From NCBI RefSeq assembly GCF_036241575.1, contig NZ_CP108455.1:2680501-2744500 (forward strand): a DNA stretch of 64,000 nucleotides, read 5' to 3'. Shown here piece by piece: positions 42,571-50,656 of this stretch. Position 1 is the stretch's first letter. Each line of letters starts with the position of its first letter. Position numbers and translations under genes: made by a program. The DNA comes from Streptomyces sp. NBC_01267 (lineage in GTDB: Bacteria; Actinomycetota; Actinomycetes; Streptomycetales; Streptomycetaceae). Below the pieces are notes generated by a model, which saw only the letters and a list, made by a program, of their open reading frames with translations, made no database searches and had not been told where the DNA came from.

Positions 42571-44417
42571 CCCCGCCCCCCGCCCGCCGCATCCGGGCCG
42601 CCGGTGCGCCCCGCAACAATCTCCCGCGACGCGGCGCCGTACGCCGCTCGCAGATGATCACCACGTACGGCGTCGGTTCTCTGATCGCCGTCGACAACGA
42701 GTCGTTCATCGTCTCCGGCATCGACGACGCGGACCGGTCCTGGGATCGCGACGAGGCCCCGGTCATTCATGAACACCGTCTCGCCCGGGTCCTCAAGGTC
42801 GACCACTTCCGGCTGCCGCCGGCCTCGGACGATGCCAGCAAGGACGGAATACGGGTCCGTCGCTTCCCTCTCTGGCATTCCTGCCCGGAATGCGACTCGC
42901 TTCAGCACGTTCGTGACTTCAACCCACCACCTGGCAAGAACATCTGCACGGACTGCGAGGAGGACCTCGTTCCGTCCCGTTTCGTGATGGCTTGCGAGCA
43001 CGGGCACATCGACGACTTCCCGTACTGGAAGTGGGCCCACCGGCACAACCGCGAGGACGGTGGATCCGGGCACTGCGGCGGGGAGATGCGGTTGCGTACC
43101 TCGGGCCGCACCGCCTCTCTCCGCTCCATCCTGATCTCGTGCACATGCGGAGCGCCCGAAGTCTCGATGGAGGGCGCGTTCCGCCGGTCCGCCCTCGCCG
43201 ACCTCAAGGTCCGCTGCTCCGGCAAGCGCCCCTGGTTGAAGGGAGCTCCTGCGGAACACTGCGCGGAGCCCCCACGGACGCTCCAGCGAGGTTCGTCCAT
43301 CGTCTGGCAGCCGATCCTCAAGTCCGCGCTGTCCATTCCCCCCTACAGCGGTGGACTCGCAGCCGATCTCGACGGTCATTGGCAGAACCTGCGCGGATTC
43401 TCGAATCCCGGCGAGATTGCGGGCTATCTCAAGGGTGCCTTCAACGGGAAGAAGGTTCCTTCTCTGGACGCTGTACTCGAACTGCTCGCGGCGGAGAATC
43501 ACGAGGAAGCCGCCACCCCTGACGAAAGCCGCGGGCAGGACGGCCCCTATCTCGCTCTCCGCCGTCAGGAGTACGCGCGGCTCTGTGACGGGAACTCCGA
43601 GCGGGCACAGGACCGTGCAGAACAGTTCATCTGTGAAGAACCGGCAACCGACTCCTCGTTCCTGCGTCCTCTCGGCCTCGATACCCCCATGCTGGTCAAA
43701 CGACTGCGTGAGGTGCGAGCCCTGAAGGCCTTCTCCCGGGTAACCGTCCCCGAGGCCAACCTCGAAGTCCATGAGGCGGCGTTGTCCTTGAAGCCGACGA
43801 ACTGGCTTCCCGCGATGGAGGTCCACGGCGAGGGAGTATTCGTCCGACTCGACGAGGAGCGCTTGGACAAGTGGGCCGCCTCGGTGGCAGTCGCCGCACG
43901 CGCGGACCGGATTCACGCCAACCACCAGCGCGCCCTGCGCGAACGTGCGTCCGATCCACAGCAGGTGCCCGACTCCCCCGCGTCTCCCCGCATGGTGCTC
44001 CTGCATTCGCTGGCGCATGCACTGATCAATGAATGGAGTCTGGACGCGGGCTACCCTGCGTCTTCACTCCGCGAGCGCCTGTACGCGGACGACTCGATGG
44101 CCGGTCTGTTGATCTACACCGCGACCAGCGACTCAGCGGGAAGCCTCGGTGGTGTCGTGGCACAGGGCGAACCGGATCGTCTGTCGAAAGCTCTCCGGGC
44201 AGCGATGCGCCGAGCCGAATGGTGCTCTGCCGACCCGCTGTGCATCGAGACGGAGGCCACCGGAACCAGCAGCACCAATCTCGCCGCCTGTCACGGCTGC
44301 ATGATGCTCCCCGAGACGAGTTGCGAGCACAACAACGGTCTCCTGGACAGAGCCCTTCTGATCGGGACCCCGGAGGACCCCGCCATCGGGTTCTTCCACA
44401 ACGCACTGGCCCTGTGA
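42567..44417 (+). CDS. drmB: DrmB-like DUF1998 protein
   Basis: 616 residues. It starts with an Arg-rich tail and the conserved MITTYGVGSLIAV (about residue 29). Zinc-type cysteines follow: WHSCPECDSLQHV, NICTDCEED, then MACEHGHIDDFPYWKW. The C-terminal DUF1998 region has VLLHSLAHALINEWSLDAGYP, SLRERLY, AGLLIYTATSDSAGSLGG and AACHGCMMLPETSCEHNNGLLDR with further cysteines. DUF1998 proteins act with DrmA-type helicases; in DISARM, DrmAB forms a DNA-bound complex. It is the last gene of the operon, 9 nt from the convergent ATP-binding protein stop. Confidence 0.88.
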   Translation: MTPPPARRIRAAGAPRNNLPRRGAVRRSQMITTYGVGSLIAVDNESFIVSGIDDADRSWDRDEAPVIHEHRLARVLKVDHFRLPPASDDASKDGIRVRRFPLWHSCPECDSLQHVRDFNPPPGKNICTDCEEDLVPSRFVMACEHGHIDDFPYWKWAHRHNREDGGSGHCGGEMRLRTSGRTASLRSILISCTCGAPEVSMEGAFRRSALADLKVRCSGKRPWLKGAPAEHCAEPPRTLQRGSSIVWQPILKSALSIPPYSGGLAADLDGHWQNLRGFSNPGEIAGYLKGAFNGKKVPSLDAVLELLAAENHEEAATPDESRGQDGPYLALRRQEYARLCDGNSERAQDRAEQFICEEPATDSSFLRPLGLDTPMLVKRLREVRALKAFSRVTVPEANLEVHEAALSLKPTNWLPAMEVHGEGVFVRLDEERLDKWAASVAVAARADRIHANHQRALRERASDPQQVPDSPASPRMVLLHSLAHALINEWSLDAGYPASSLRERLYADDSMAGLLIYTATSDSAGSLGGVVAQGEPDRLSKALRAAMRRAEWCSADPLCIETEATGTSSTNLAACHGCMMLPETSCEHNNGLLDRALLIGTPEDPAIGFFHNALAL

Positions 44418-44425
44418 CCGTCCGG

Positions 44426-45079
44426 TCATCCGGCTTCGGCCAACTCCGCATCGAAGTGCATCTGCGCACGGTCCAACGCATCGTCCGGATCGCACCCGTG
44501 AGCACGGAACCAGTGGAGGAGGTCGGCGATCACATCGATCGCCACCTCCTCCGCTGCGGTCCGGCTCAGCACCGTCGGCGCGACCGCACGTGGCCGTTTC
44601 GTCGCGCCGAACAACGCGAGCATCGCTTCGGCACGCGTCACTCGCGGGCTTCCACTGTGGCCGTTCGGTGAGAGCAGGTCAGTCGCCAACTCGCACCAGG
44701 TGACCTTGCGATCCGCGCGGAGCAGGACGCCCCAACGGTCGGCGACGGCATCCACCAACGCCACGCCGCGGCCGGTCTCGGCGTCCACGCCGGCTTCCAG
44801 GAGCGTCGGCAACGCTCGTGTGTCCGGATCATGGATCTCGATACGCAGACACGTGCCGTTCATGGAAACGGCGAGTGTGGTCGGTGTTCCGGCTCCCACG
44901 TGCTTGATGACGTTCACCACCAGTTCGGTCACGCAGAGCTGGGCGGCGTCGATCAGCTCCGGCAGGCCCCACCGGGTCAGATGCACATGCATCACGTTGC
45001 GGAGCCCGGCCACCTCCTCAGGTTCTGCCAGGAAGGGAAGCTCCCACGGCTTACGCGAGATGCACGCGTCTCGGTACAC
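44426..45079 (-). CDS. ATP-binding anti-sigma-factor-like protein (HATPase_c_2, RsbW type)
   Basis: 217 residues. The N-terminal 140 are a small GHKL kinase-like fold: QLCVTELVVNVIKHV (N-box with E and N), RIEIHDPDTRALP (G1) and ETGRGVALVDAVADRWGV (G2), the Streptomyces RsbW-like pattern. A 75-residue helical C-terminal extension follows. Such proteins bind sigma or anti-anti-sigma factors, and in Streptomyces many are paired with HTH/DUF5753 and DUF397 genes, as here. The kinase function often cannot be assumed in this group. It faces the HTH gene divergently. Confidence 0.85.
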   Translation of the reverse strand: MYRDACISRKPWELPFLAEPEEVAGLRNVMHVHLTRWGLPELIDAAQLCVTELVVNVIKHVGAGTPTTLAVSMNGTCLRIEIHDPDTRALPTLLEAGVDAETGRGVALVDAVADRWGVLLRADRKVTWCELATDLLSPNGHSGSPRVTRAEAMLALFGATKRPRAVAPTVLSRTAAEEVAIDVIADLLHWFRAHGCDPDDALDRAQMHFDAELAEAG

Positions 45080-45158
45080 ATCCAGCCCCTCTCTCTACCC
45101 CTCCACCACCCACGCAGCGGAGCGTGACCGCCGGCACACGATGCGTGGCGACTCTCGA

Positions 45159-45164
45159 TAGAAT
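45159..45164 (+). promoter_or_regulatory. Candidate -10 element of the HTH/DUF397 operon
   Basis: TAGAAT, five of six matches to TATAAT, 114 nt upstream of the HTH start at 45279. No good -35 is seen 16-18 nt upstream. An AGGAGG ribosome site sits directly before the ATG. Confidence 0.4.
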
Positions 45165-45278
45165 GGCGGTGCGCGTCCCTTCATGCAATATGCAGGACGC
45201 GAATCCCACGAACGAGTGATTGGCAGGCATGTCCTCCGACGCGGAGACTGAACACCCACTGACCAAGAGGAGGTTGGG

Positions 45279-46127
45279 ATGGCAGGTTCACCAACGGCAC
45301 GCCGACGACGCCTTTCCATCGAGCTGAAGAAGCTTCGCGAAGCCAACGGCAAGACCTGCGCCCAGGTCGGCGAAGCTCTGGACTGGAGCGGTTCCAAGGT
45401 GAACCGCATGGAGACGACCCACGGGAGGATCCAGCCCTCCGACATCGATGCCCTGTGTCGTTTCTACGGCACGGACGAGGAGATGCGGGACTTCCTCATG
45501 TCGCTGGCGCGACAGGCCAAGACGCGGGGCTGGTGGCAGGCTCACGGCAGTGGCGTCCCCTCCTGGTTCTCCATCTACGTGGGTATGGAGCAGGACATCT
45601 CTACGTTTCGGCAGTACCAGTGCGAGTTCATGCCTGGCCTTGTGCAGACCGCTTCCTACGCCACTGAGATCCACTTGGCCACCAGCTACCTGTCCCCGGA
45701 GGACCGCGAGCGAGCAGTGAACGTGCGCATGGAACGGCAGGCCATGCTGACCCGGCCCGGCGGACCGGACGTGTGGTTCATCGTGCATGAGGCGACGTTG
45801 CGGAACATCGTCGGAGATCGGGGACTGATGCGTGAGCAACTCGAACACGTCCTGGAGGTCGCAGACCTGCCCCGCGTCACCTTGCAGGTACTGCCGTTCG
45901 ACGCAGGGGCCTACCCAGCAACGGGCCCGTTCACCATGCTGGGCTTCCCTGATCCCGAGGATCCGGACATCGTGTACCGGGACGGCATCACCGATGCCAC
46001 CTACCTGGAATCACCCGACGACGTACGCGAATACACCAGATCCTTCGACATGCTGCGGGCATCGGCCGCAAGCCCGCAACGGTCCATCAGCCTGATCAAA
46101 TCCACCTTGAAGGAATACGCCAGATGA
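45279..46127 (+). CDS. XRE-family regulator with DUF5753
   Basis: 282 residues. Residues 1-75 are the helix-turn-helix (LSIELKKLREANGKTCAQVGEAL, GSKVNRMETTHGRI). Residues 95-275 are the DUF5753 ligand or partner domain (FRQYQCEFMPGLVQTASYA, ARMERQ-like helix, LRQVLPFDAGAY-type strand). This is the WhiJ/AbaA-like class, very numerous in Streptomyces and usually followed by a DUF397 protein. Here the stop overlaps the DUF397 start by 4 nt. Members modulate development and antibiotic production. Confidence 0.92.
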   Translation: MAGSPTARRRRLSIELKKLREANGKTCAQVGEALDWSGSKVNRMETTHGRIQPSDIDALCRFYGTDEEMRDFLMSLARQAKTRGWWQAHGSGVPSWFSIYVGMEQDISTFRQYQCEFMPGLVQTASYATEIHLATSYLSPEDRERAVNVRMERQAMLTRPGGPDVWFIVHEATLRNIVGDRGLMREQLEHVLEVADLPRVTLQVLPFDAGAYPATGPFTMLGFPDPEDPDIVYRDGITDATYLESPDDVREYTRSFDMLRASAASPQRSISLIKSTLKEYAR

Positions 46128-46360
46128 ACGCCTCACTCCTCGCCGAGACCTCCAACCACACGTGGTTCACCTCCAGTTACAGCAACGGCGCAGGCGGGGA
46201 GTGCGTGGAGTGTGCACCGAGACAGGGCGGCATGCTGGTACGGGACTCGAAGCGGCCACATACCGCTGAGCTCTCGGTGAGCACGATGGCGTGGGCCGGA
46301 TTCGTAGGGGCAGTGCGCTCCGGTGGATTCGTGATGCACAGCCGCTGTCACTCCTATTAG
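46124..46360 (+). CDS. DUF397 small protein
   Basis: 78 residues with the family marks WFTSSYSNGAGGECVECA and VRDSKRP, ending in W-x-G-F-V-x-A-V. DUF397 proteins act as partners or antagonists of the adjacent DUF5753 regulator, as described for BldB/WhiJ-type sets. Coupled to the regulator by an ATGA overlap. Its stop overlaps the frameshifted NTF2-like gene by 4 nt on the other strand. Confidence 0.92.
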   Translation: MNASLLAETSNHTWFTSSYSNGAGGECVECAPRQGGMLVRDSKRPHTAELSVSTMAWAGFVGAVRSGGFVMHSRCHSY

Positions 46361-46777
46361 GCAGCAGCCCCGTCCTCCGCCGCCTGCACCATCCGGACCA
46401 AGTTGGCGATGTCCTTGTCGAAGGTGAACTCGCGCAGCATCGTCGTCGGCCGACCGGCCTCCAGTTTCCAGACGAAGTTGTACAGCACCGGCGCCCCCTC
46501 CTTGACCCGGCGCATGATGAGCGACGCGTGGCCGCCGTAGATGCTGGTGGCCACGAACGTGACGTCGTCGGTCGGCTCTCCGACCAGCCGGCCTCGGTCC
46601 CGGAGGGCCCGGAAACGGTCCATGAAGTGTCTCTTCGTCAAGGTGGCCACCAGGCCCGACTCGTCGAGGCGCAGGGTTTTCGAACTGCGGGTCGTAGAGA
46701 GCGTCCAGCTTCTCCACGTCCATGGCGAGTCCGGCGTCGAGGTACTCCCGCATACGGTTCACGAGTGCCTGGTCCAT
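46357..46777 (-). pseudogene. Frameshifted NTF2-like (SnoaL-type) protein
   Basis: Two frames together give one protein. MDQALVNRMREYLDAGLAMD and DALYDPQFEN start at ATG 46777; the rest (LVATLTKRHFMDRFR, GHASLIMRRVKE, LYNFVWKLEAGRP) continues in the next frame to 46357. The total span of 421 nt is 3n+1, which fits one extra base. The break lies in the GGG/TTTT run near 46677-46684; removing one C of the coding strand restores N-L-R-L-D-E-S-G-L-V. The intact protein would be about 139 residues of the nuclear-transport-factor-2 fold. It could be a real mutation or a read error in the homopolymer. Confidence 0.8.
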
Positions 46778-46885
46778 GGTTGAGGGTGGCCCACCGACGC
46801 ATGCCCGACAGCCGCTGGCGGCGTCGCCGGGGGCAGCGAGGCGGCGGCGGGAAATTCGCTTGATCCGCCTGATTACCGTTCCCGT

Positions 46886-47398
46886 ATGACTACTACTACG
46901 ACAACTGCGGCGACTGCACCGACCACACCAACTACGCCGTTCCGGCTGGCTGAGATCACTGCCGCCAACTTCGATGACGCGATCGGTCTGAAGGTCCGTG
47001 CCGATCAGGAGCACCTGGTCGCGCCGGTCGTGAAGTCGCTCGCCGAGGCGTACGTACACCCGGGTGTCGCCTGGCCCCGGCTCATCCTCGACGGTGACCG
47101 GCCCGTCGGTTTCCTCATGGCGTTCCTCGACATCGACTTCGCGGGCGACGGCACGGGCACCGACATCCGCTCGGGTCTGTGGCGGCTCAACATCGCGGCC
47201 GGGGAGCAGGGGCGCGGCTGTGGGCGCTTCGCGGTGGAGGCCGTGGCGGCGGAGATCCGGCGTCGTGGGGGCAGCCGTCTGACCGCCAGCTGGCATCCGG
47301 GCGGGGACGGGCCCGAGGGCTTCTACCTGGGGCTCGGGTTCCGGCTGACGGGAGAGACGAGTGGGGATGAGACCGTCGGGGAGCTGTTCTTGGAGTAG
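46886..47398 (+). CDS. GNAT-family N-acetyltransferase
   Basis: 170-residue acetyltransferase. A Thr-rich start (about 15 residues) precedes the fold, which begins FRLAEITAANFDDAIGLKV. The acetyl-CoA loop is AAGEQGRGCGRFAVEAV, matching Q/R-x-x-G-x-G/A, and the C-terminal strand is GFYLGLGFRLTGE. PVGFLMAFLDIDF is like diamine/spermine-type acetyltransferases. No operon partner. Confidence 0.85.
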   Translation: MTTTTTTAATAPTTPTTPFRLAEITAANFDDAIGLKVRADQEHLVAPVVKSLAEAYVHPGVAWPRLILDGDRPVGFLMAFLDIDFAGDGTGTDIRSGLWRLNIAAGEQGRGCGRFAVEAVAAEIRRRGGSRLTASWHPGGDGPEGFYLGLGFRLTGETSGDETVGELFLE

Positions 47399-47431
47399 GA
47401 GTGCCGGGCTCGGAGTAGGAGTGCCGGGCTC
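47392..47431. repeat. 20-bp tandem duplication
   Basis: GGAGTAGGAGTGCCGGGCTC twice in a row (47392-47411 and 47412-47431). The first copy contains the stop codon of the GNAT gene, so the gene end was duplicated. Confidence 0.8.
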
Positions 47432-47598
47432 GGAGTCGGGCCGAAGGCCGGGCCGTCCCTGCGAGGTGGCCCGTGGGACTGCGGCAGAGGGCGGGGCAGT
47501 CCCCCCGGCGTTATCGTGGGATCGCGGACCGGGCAGGTGCGTCGGCAGCACGGCCTCCGCCGACCGTCCACCCCCTCATCTACATCTCAGGAATATCC

Positions 47599-47931
47599 AT
47601 GATCTTCATCACCGCCAAGTTCCGTGTCCTGCCCGAGTACGCGGACGCGTGGCCCGACATCACTCGCGAGTTCACCCAGGGCACACGCGCCGAGCCCGGG
47701 TGCCTGTGGTTCGACTGGTCCCGCAGTGTCGAGGACCCCACCGAGTACGTGCTGGTCGAGGCCTTCCGCGACGGCGAGGCCGGTGCCGCTCACGTCGGCT
47801 CCGACCACTTCATCGCTGCCCAGAGCACTCTGCCGCCCCACCTGGTGGAGACCCCGCGGGTGGTCAACGCGACGATTCCGCAGGAGGACTGGTCCCTTCT
47901 GGGGGAGATGGCCGTCCCGGAACGGAACTGA
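47599..47931 (+). CDS. Antibiotic biosynthesis monooxygenase (ABM) domain protein
   Basis: 110-residue cofactor-free ABM fold (dimeric alpha-beta barrel, as in YgiN quinol monooxygenase and ActVA-Orf6). Marks: MIFITAKFRVLPEYADAWPD, EPGCLWFDWSRS, YVLVEAFRDGEAGAAHVGSDHF and PRVVNATIP. The ATG at 47599 follows GGAATATCC, a fair ribosome site. Single gene; the substrate is unknown, but a detoxifying quinol oxidase role is common. Confidence 0.87.
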   Translation: MIFITAKFRVLPEYADAWPDITREFTQGTRAEPGCLWFDWSRSVEDPTEYVLVEAFRDGEAGAAHVGSDHFIAAQSTLPPHLVETPRVVNATIPQEDWSLLGEMAVPERN

Positions 47932-47973
47932 GGCAGACCGCACAGCAGAGCGGCGGGGGCGTGGGCGCAGGCC

Positions 47974-48035
47974 CCTCGCGTACGGCCGGGCGTGGGCTCC
48001 TCGCGTACGGCCGGCGGGCTCCTCGCGTACGGCCG
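47974..48035. repeat. Three CCTCGCGTACGGCCG repeats
   Basis: 15-bp copies at 47974-47988, 47999-48013 and 48021-48035, spacers 10 and 7 bp. They lie between the convergent ABM and GNAT stops. Irregular short spacers rule out CRISPR. Confidence 0.75.
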
Positions 48036-48041
48036 GGCCCG

Positions 48042-49031
48042 CTATCCGGCGGCGGTCAGGATCTTCCCGTACGTCGTGGAACTGTGCCGGACCGTCATTC
48101 CCACCCGTTCGTACAGCGACAGCGCGCCCGTCCCCGAGTGGGTCCACAGCGTGCAGGTGCGCTGTCCCCGGCGGTAGAACGCGCGGAACGACTCCTGGAG
48201 CAGTACGCGGGCGATTCCGCGGTTGCGGTGGTCCGCCCGTACCGCGACCCGGTCGATGTAGCCCTCGCCGGATGCCGGGGCGTCCAGGGCCAGTACGGCG
48301 CCCGCCATGCGGTCACCGGCGTACGCCACCCACGAGGCCGACGGTACGAACGTAGGCCGGTCGACCGCGAGTTGGGCCCATTCCTCGTACGGCTTCCGGC
48401 GCTTCTGCCAGCCCGCGAACGCGTCCTCGGTCAGCTCGTACGCCGCCCGTTCGTCGCCGGGGCGGAACGGTCGTACCTCGATGCCCTCCGGCGGGGCCGG
48501 TACCGGTGGCTCCGTGGGCAGGGTGATCTCCAGTTGCCACTCGGTGACGAACGGGACGTACCCACGGGAGCGCAGCAGCGTGGCCGCCGCGCCGTCGCTG
48601 TCCGGGACCGTCTGGGAGAGGCGTTCGCTGCCGCTCCGGCGGGCCCGGGTCTCGGCCCAGTCGAGGAGTGCGGCGCCGAGGCCCCGGCCCCGGTGGCCGG
48701 GGTGGACGTCGACCGTGCTGCGGCGACCGCCGGTCACCCGGGCTCGGGCGGCCAGTTCTCCGGCCGGGCCGTGTACGAGGAGGGTGTCGGCCGCCAGGTC
48801 CGGGCCGGGCCGTACGAGTTCCGCCGCGACGGCCTCCGGCCCGGTCTCGGCGCGGCCCAGCAGGTCGCGTTCGCAGGCGGCGACCAGGTGGTGGACGGCG
48901 CGGGCATCGGCGGCGGTGGCCGGGCGGCTTCGGTAACCGGTCGGCAGATGCGGAGCCGGGGCTGGGGCGGGAGCGGGAACTGAGGCCGCGGCCGGAGCCG
49001 CGGCCTCGGCCGGAGGATCTGTGTCGGTCAT
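48042..49031 (-). CDS. Double GNAT-domain acetyltransferase
   Basis: 329 residues with two GNAT folds. The first (about 30-150) has VDVHPGHRGRGLGAALLD. The second (about 165-325) has RVAVRADHRNRGIARVLLQESF and ends with TGALSLYERVGM. Tandem GNAT order and size resemble mycothiol synthase MshD, but the key regions are too divergent to claim this by eye. An Ala/Pro-rich 30-residue tail precedes the first domain. Confidence 0.87.
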   Translation of the reverse strand: MTDTDPPAEAAAPAAASVPAPAPAPAPHLPTGYRSRPATAADARAVHHLVAACERDLLGRAETGPEAVAAELVRPGPDLAADTLLVHGPAGELAARARVTGGRRSTVDVHPGHRGRGLGAALLDWAETRARRSGSERLSQTVPDSDGAAATLLRSRGYVPFVTEWQLEITLPTEPPVPAPPEGIEVRPFRPGDERAAYELTEDAFAGWQKRRKPYEEWAQLAVDRPTFVPSASWVAYAGDRMAGAVLALDAPASGEGYIDRVAVRADHRNRGIARVLLQESFRAFYRRGQRTCTLWTHSGTGALSLYERVGMTVRHSSTTYGKILTAAG

Positions 49032-49053
49032 GGGTAGACCATGCCCGGTGCCG

Positions 49054-50442
49054 TCAGTTTTCGCCGCTCCGTGCGACCGCGGCCGGTTGATCGGGCCAGT
49101 CGACCGCGTACGCCGCGTCCCGTCCCGTACTGATCCGGGCGAACCGCAGCAGCTCCCGGAGGATTCCGGCGTTGCCCATGGCCCAGCCGTTCCGTGGTTC
49201 GAGGACGCTGGGGTTGACGCGGTGCTCGATGTTCGACCAGCGGGCGCCGTGCTCGTCGACCGTCGCCCGGGAGGCGATGTCCGCGACGAGGACGCGTGCG
49301 AAGTCCAGCCCGTCCCGCTGTTCGACGGACCGGTCGCAGGCCAGCGCCAGTACCCCGGCCGTACCGCAGCACCGGCCGCTGTTGTCCCAGAAGCCGGGGC
49401 GCAGCCGTTCCGGCAGGCCGGAGTGGGTCACGGTGTGCCAGCAGCGGTCCGCGAGCGCCGACCAGGACGGGTCCTGGAGTACGGAGCCGAGCAGCCGGAA
49501 CGTCTGGGCGTCGCCGGCCGGGCCGTGGCACCAGCCGTAGCTGTAGCGCTCGATGATGTCCGGCTTGTGCTGCGGGTCGGAGTGCGGGACCAGGAATCCT
49601 TCGGCGTCCGCTTCGTTGCGGGCGACCACGTCCGAGGCGCCGTCCACGGCCAGTTCGACCAGGTCGGGCCGGTTCGCGGCCCGGCCCACCGCGGCCAGCG
49701 CGTGCACGATGCCCAGCGTGCCGTGCGAGATGTGGTGGAAGCGGGCCGGTGTCCCGGCCCGCACCTCCCAGTGCACGCCACCCGCCGTGGGTTCGGCGGT
49801 ACGGAGGTAGGGCGTCACGGCGAGTACGGCCAGCTCGGTGTCGCCGACGGCCAGCGCGCCCAGTGCGATACCGGCGTTGCCACCGATGAGTTCGAACAGG
49901 TCGCCCCAGCGGGTCCCGTCGAACCGTTCACGCACCCGCACCAGCGCGCGGTCGGCGGCGGCACCGGCCGCCTTGTCCCCCAACTCGGTGTGGACGGCGT
50001 GGAGCGCGACGGCCATCCCGGCCAGGCCCCCGTACAGCGAGCTGGCCTCCCACTCCGCCACCGCGGCCTCGATGGTCCGCGCGGCGCGCAGGGCGGCGTC
50101 GCCGTACCGGTCGTCGCCGAAGTGGCGTCGGCCTTCGAGCAGGGCCGGGATGATTCCGGCGGTGCCGCTGTAGAGGTCGAAGTCCAGCTCGTTGTCGCTC
50201 GGTGTGTCGGTCCACACCAGGCCGGTGCGGCTTCCGGGGCCGGGGCCGGTGTGCGTACCAGCGCCGGGGCCGGTGCCGATACCACTGCCGGTTCCGGTGC
50301 CGGTTTCCTTCGCCGACCGGAGGAGCCACTCCAGAGCCTGCCTGCCCAGGGCCTCGGCTTCCTTCGGTAGTGCTTCCTCTGTGCCTTCTGTGCCCTCTGT
50401 GCTCTCTGCGACCTCTGTGCGCTCTGTGCCCTCTGCGACCAT
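49054..50442 (-). CDS. Orphan LanC-like (lanthionine synthetase C-like) protein
   Basis: About 462 residues. The seven-fold alpha/alpha barrel repeats show G-x-x-G pairs: LYSGTAGIIPALL, LYGGLAGMAVALH, GNAGIALGAL, SHGTLGIVHAL. Zinc ligands of LanC enzymes are present: Cys-His in YGWCHGPAGD and Cys in GRCCGTAGVL. The start ATG 50442 is followed by a Glu/Thr-rich stretch, then a Gly/Thr/Pro-rich stretch (residues about 45-75), both coded by short DNA repeats. No dehydratase or lanthipeptide precursor gene is near, so it may be a stand-alone LanC-like protein such as those that add glutathione or cysteine to dehydroamino acids; inference. Confidence 0.86.
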   Translation of the reverse strand: MVAEGTERTEVAESTEGTEGTEEALPKEAEALGRQALEWLLRSAKETGTGTGSGIGTGPGAGTHTGPGPGSRTGLVWTDTPSDNELDFDLYSGTAGIIPALLEGRRHFGDDRYGDAALRAARTIEAAVAEWEASSLYGGLAGMAVALHAVHTELGDKAAGAAADRALVRVRERFDGTRWGDLFELIGGNAGIALGALAVGDTELAVLAVTPYLRTAEPTAGGVHWEVRAGTPARFHHISHGTLGIVHALAAVGRAANRPDLVELAVDGASDVVARNEADAEGFLVPHSDPQHKPDIIERYSYGWCHGPAGDAQTFRLLGSVLQDPSWSALADRCWHTVTHSGLPERLRPGFWDNSGRCCGTAGVLALACDRSVEQRDGLDFARVLVADIASRATVDEHGARWSNIEHRVNPSVLEPRNGWAMGNAGILRELLRFARISTGRDAAYAVDWPDQPAAVARSGEN

Positions 50443-50656
50443 GATCCGAGCCTGCCACAGCCCTCCCCAGCCGGAACAGGCGCCGTACGCAGACGAGTTC
50501 ACCCGATCCGGGACCCGGCTCCGCCGGACCTCGACCTTCTGCCGCTACACGTCGAGCACGGGAACCTTGCCCTTAAGGGACACCTGATGCCCCTTCCGAA
50601 GCGCCCTGAGCCAGGGAGAATGGGGGCCAACTCCCCGCCCCGTGGAAGGAACCGCC

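Noticed and set aside
25079..44417. Assignment as a standard DISARM system
   Set aside because: DrmA- and DrmB-like proteins are present, but no phospholipase-D DrmC and no DrmD, DrmE or DrmMI were found; other helicases and GHKL ATPases take their place.
25079..44417. BREX, Dnd/Pbe, Pgl, Druantia or Zorya identity
   Set aside because: No PglZ, PglX, Brx, Dnd, MotA/B-like or DruE-type fused helicase-DUF1998 protein is seen; the DUF1998 part is a separate gene.
24908..45278. Integrative element carrying the defence genes
   Set aside because: No integrase, transposase, tRNA or flanking att-like direct repeat was found at either edge; a role for recombination can only be guessed.
47974..48035. 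CRISPR-like short array between the ABM and GNAT genes
   Set aside because: Only three 15-bp copies with 7- and 10-bp spacers; no cas genes.
48042..49031. Mycothiol synthase MshD
   Set aside because: The double GNAT layout fits, but this layout also occurs in many unrelated actinobacterial acetyltransferases and no MshD-specific residue could be confirmed by eye.
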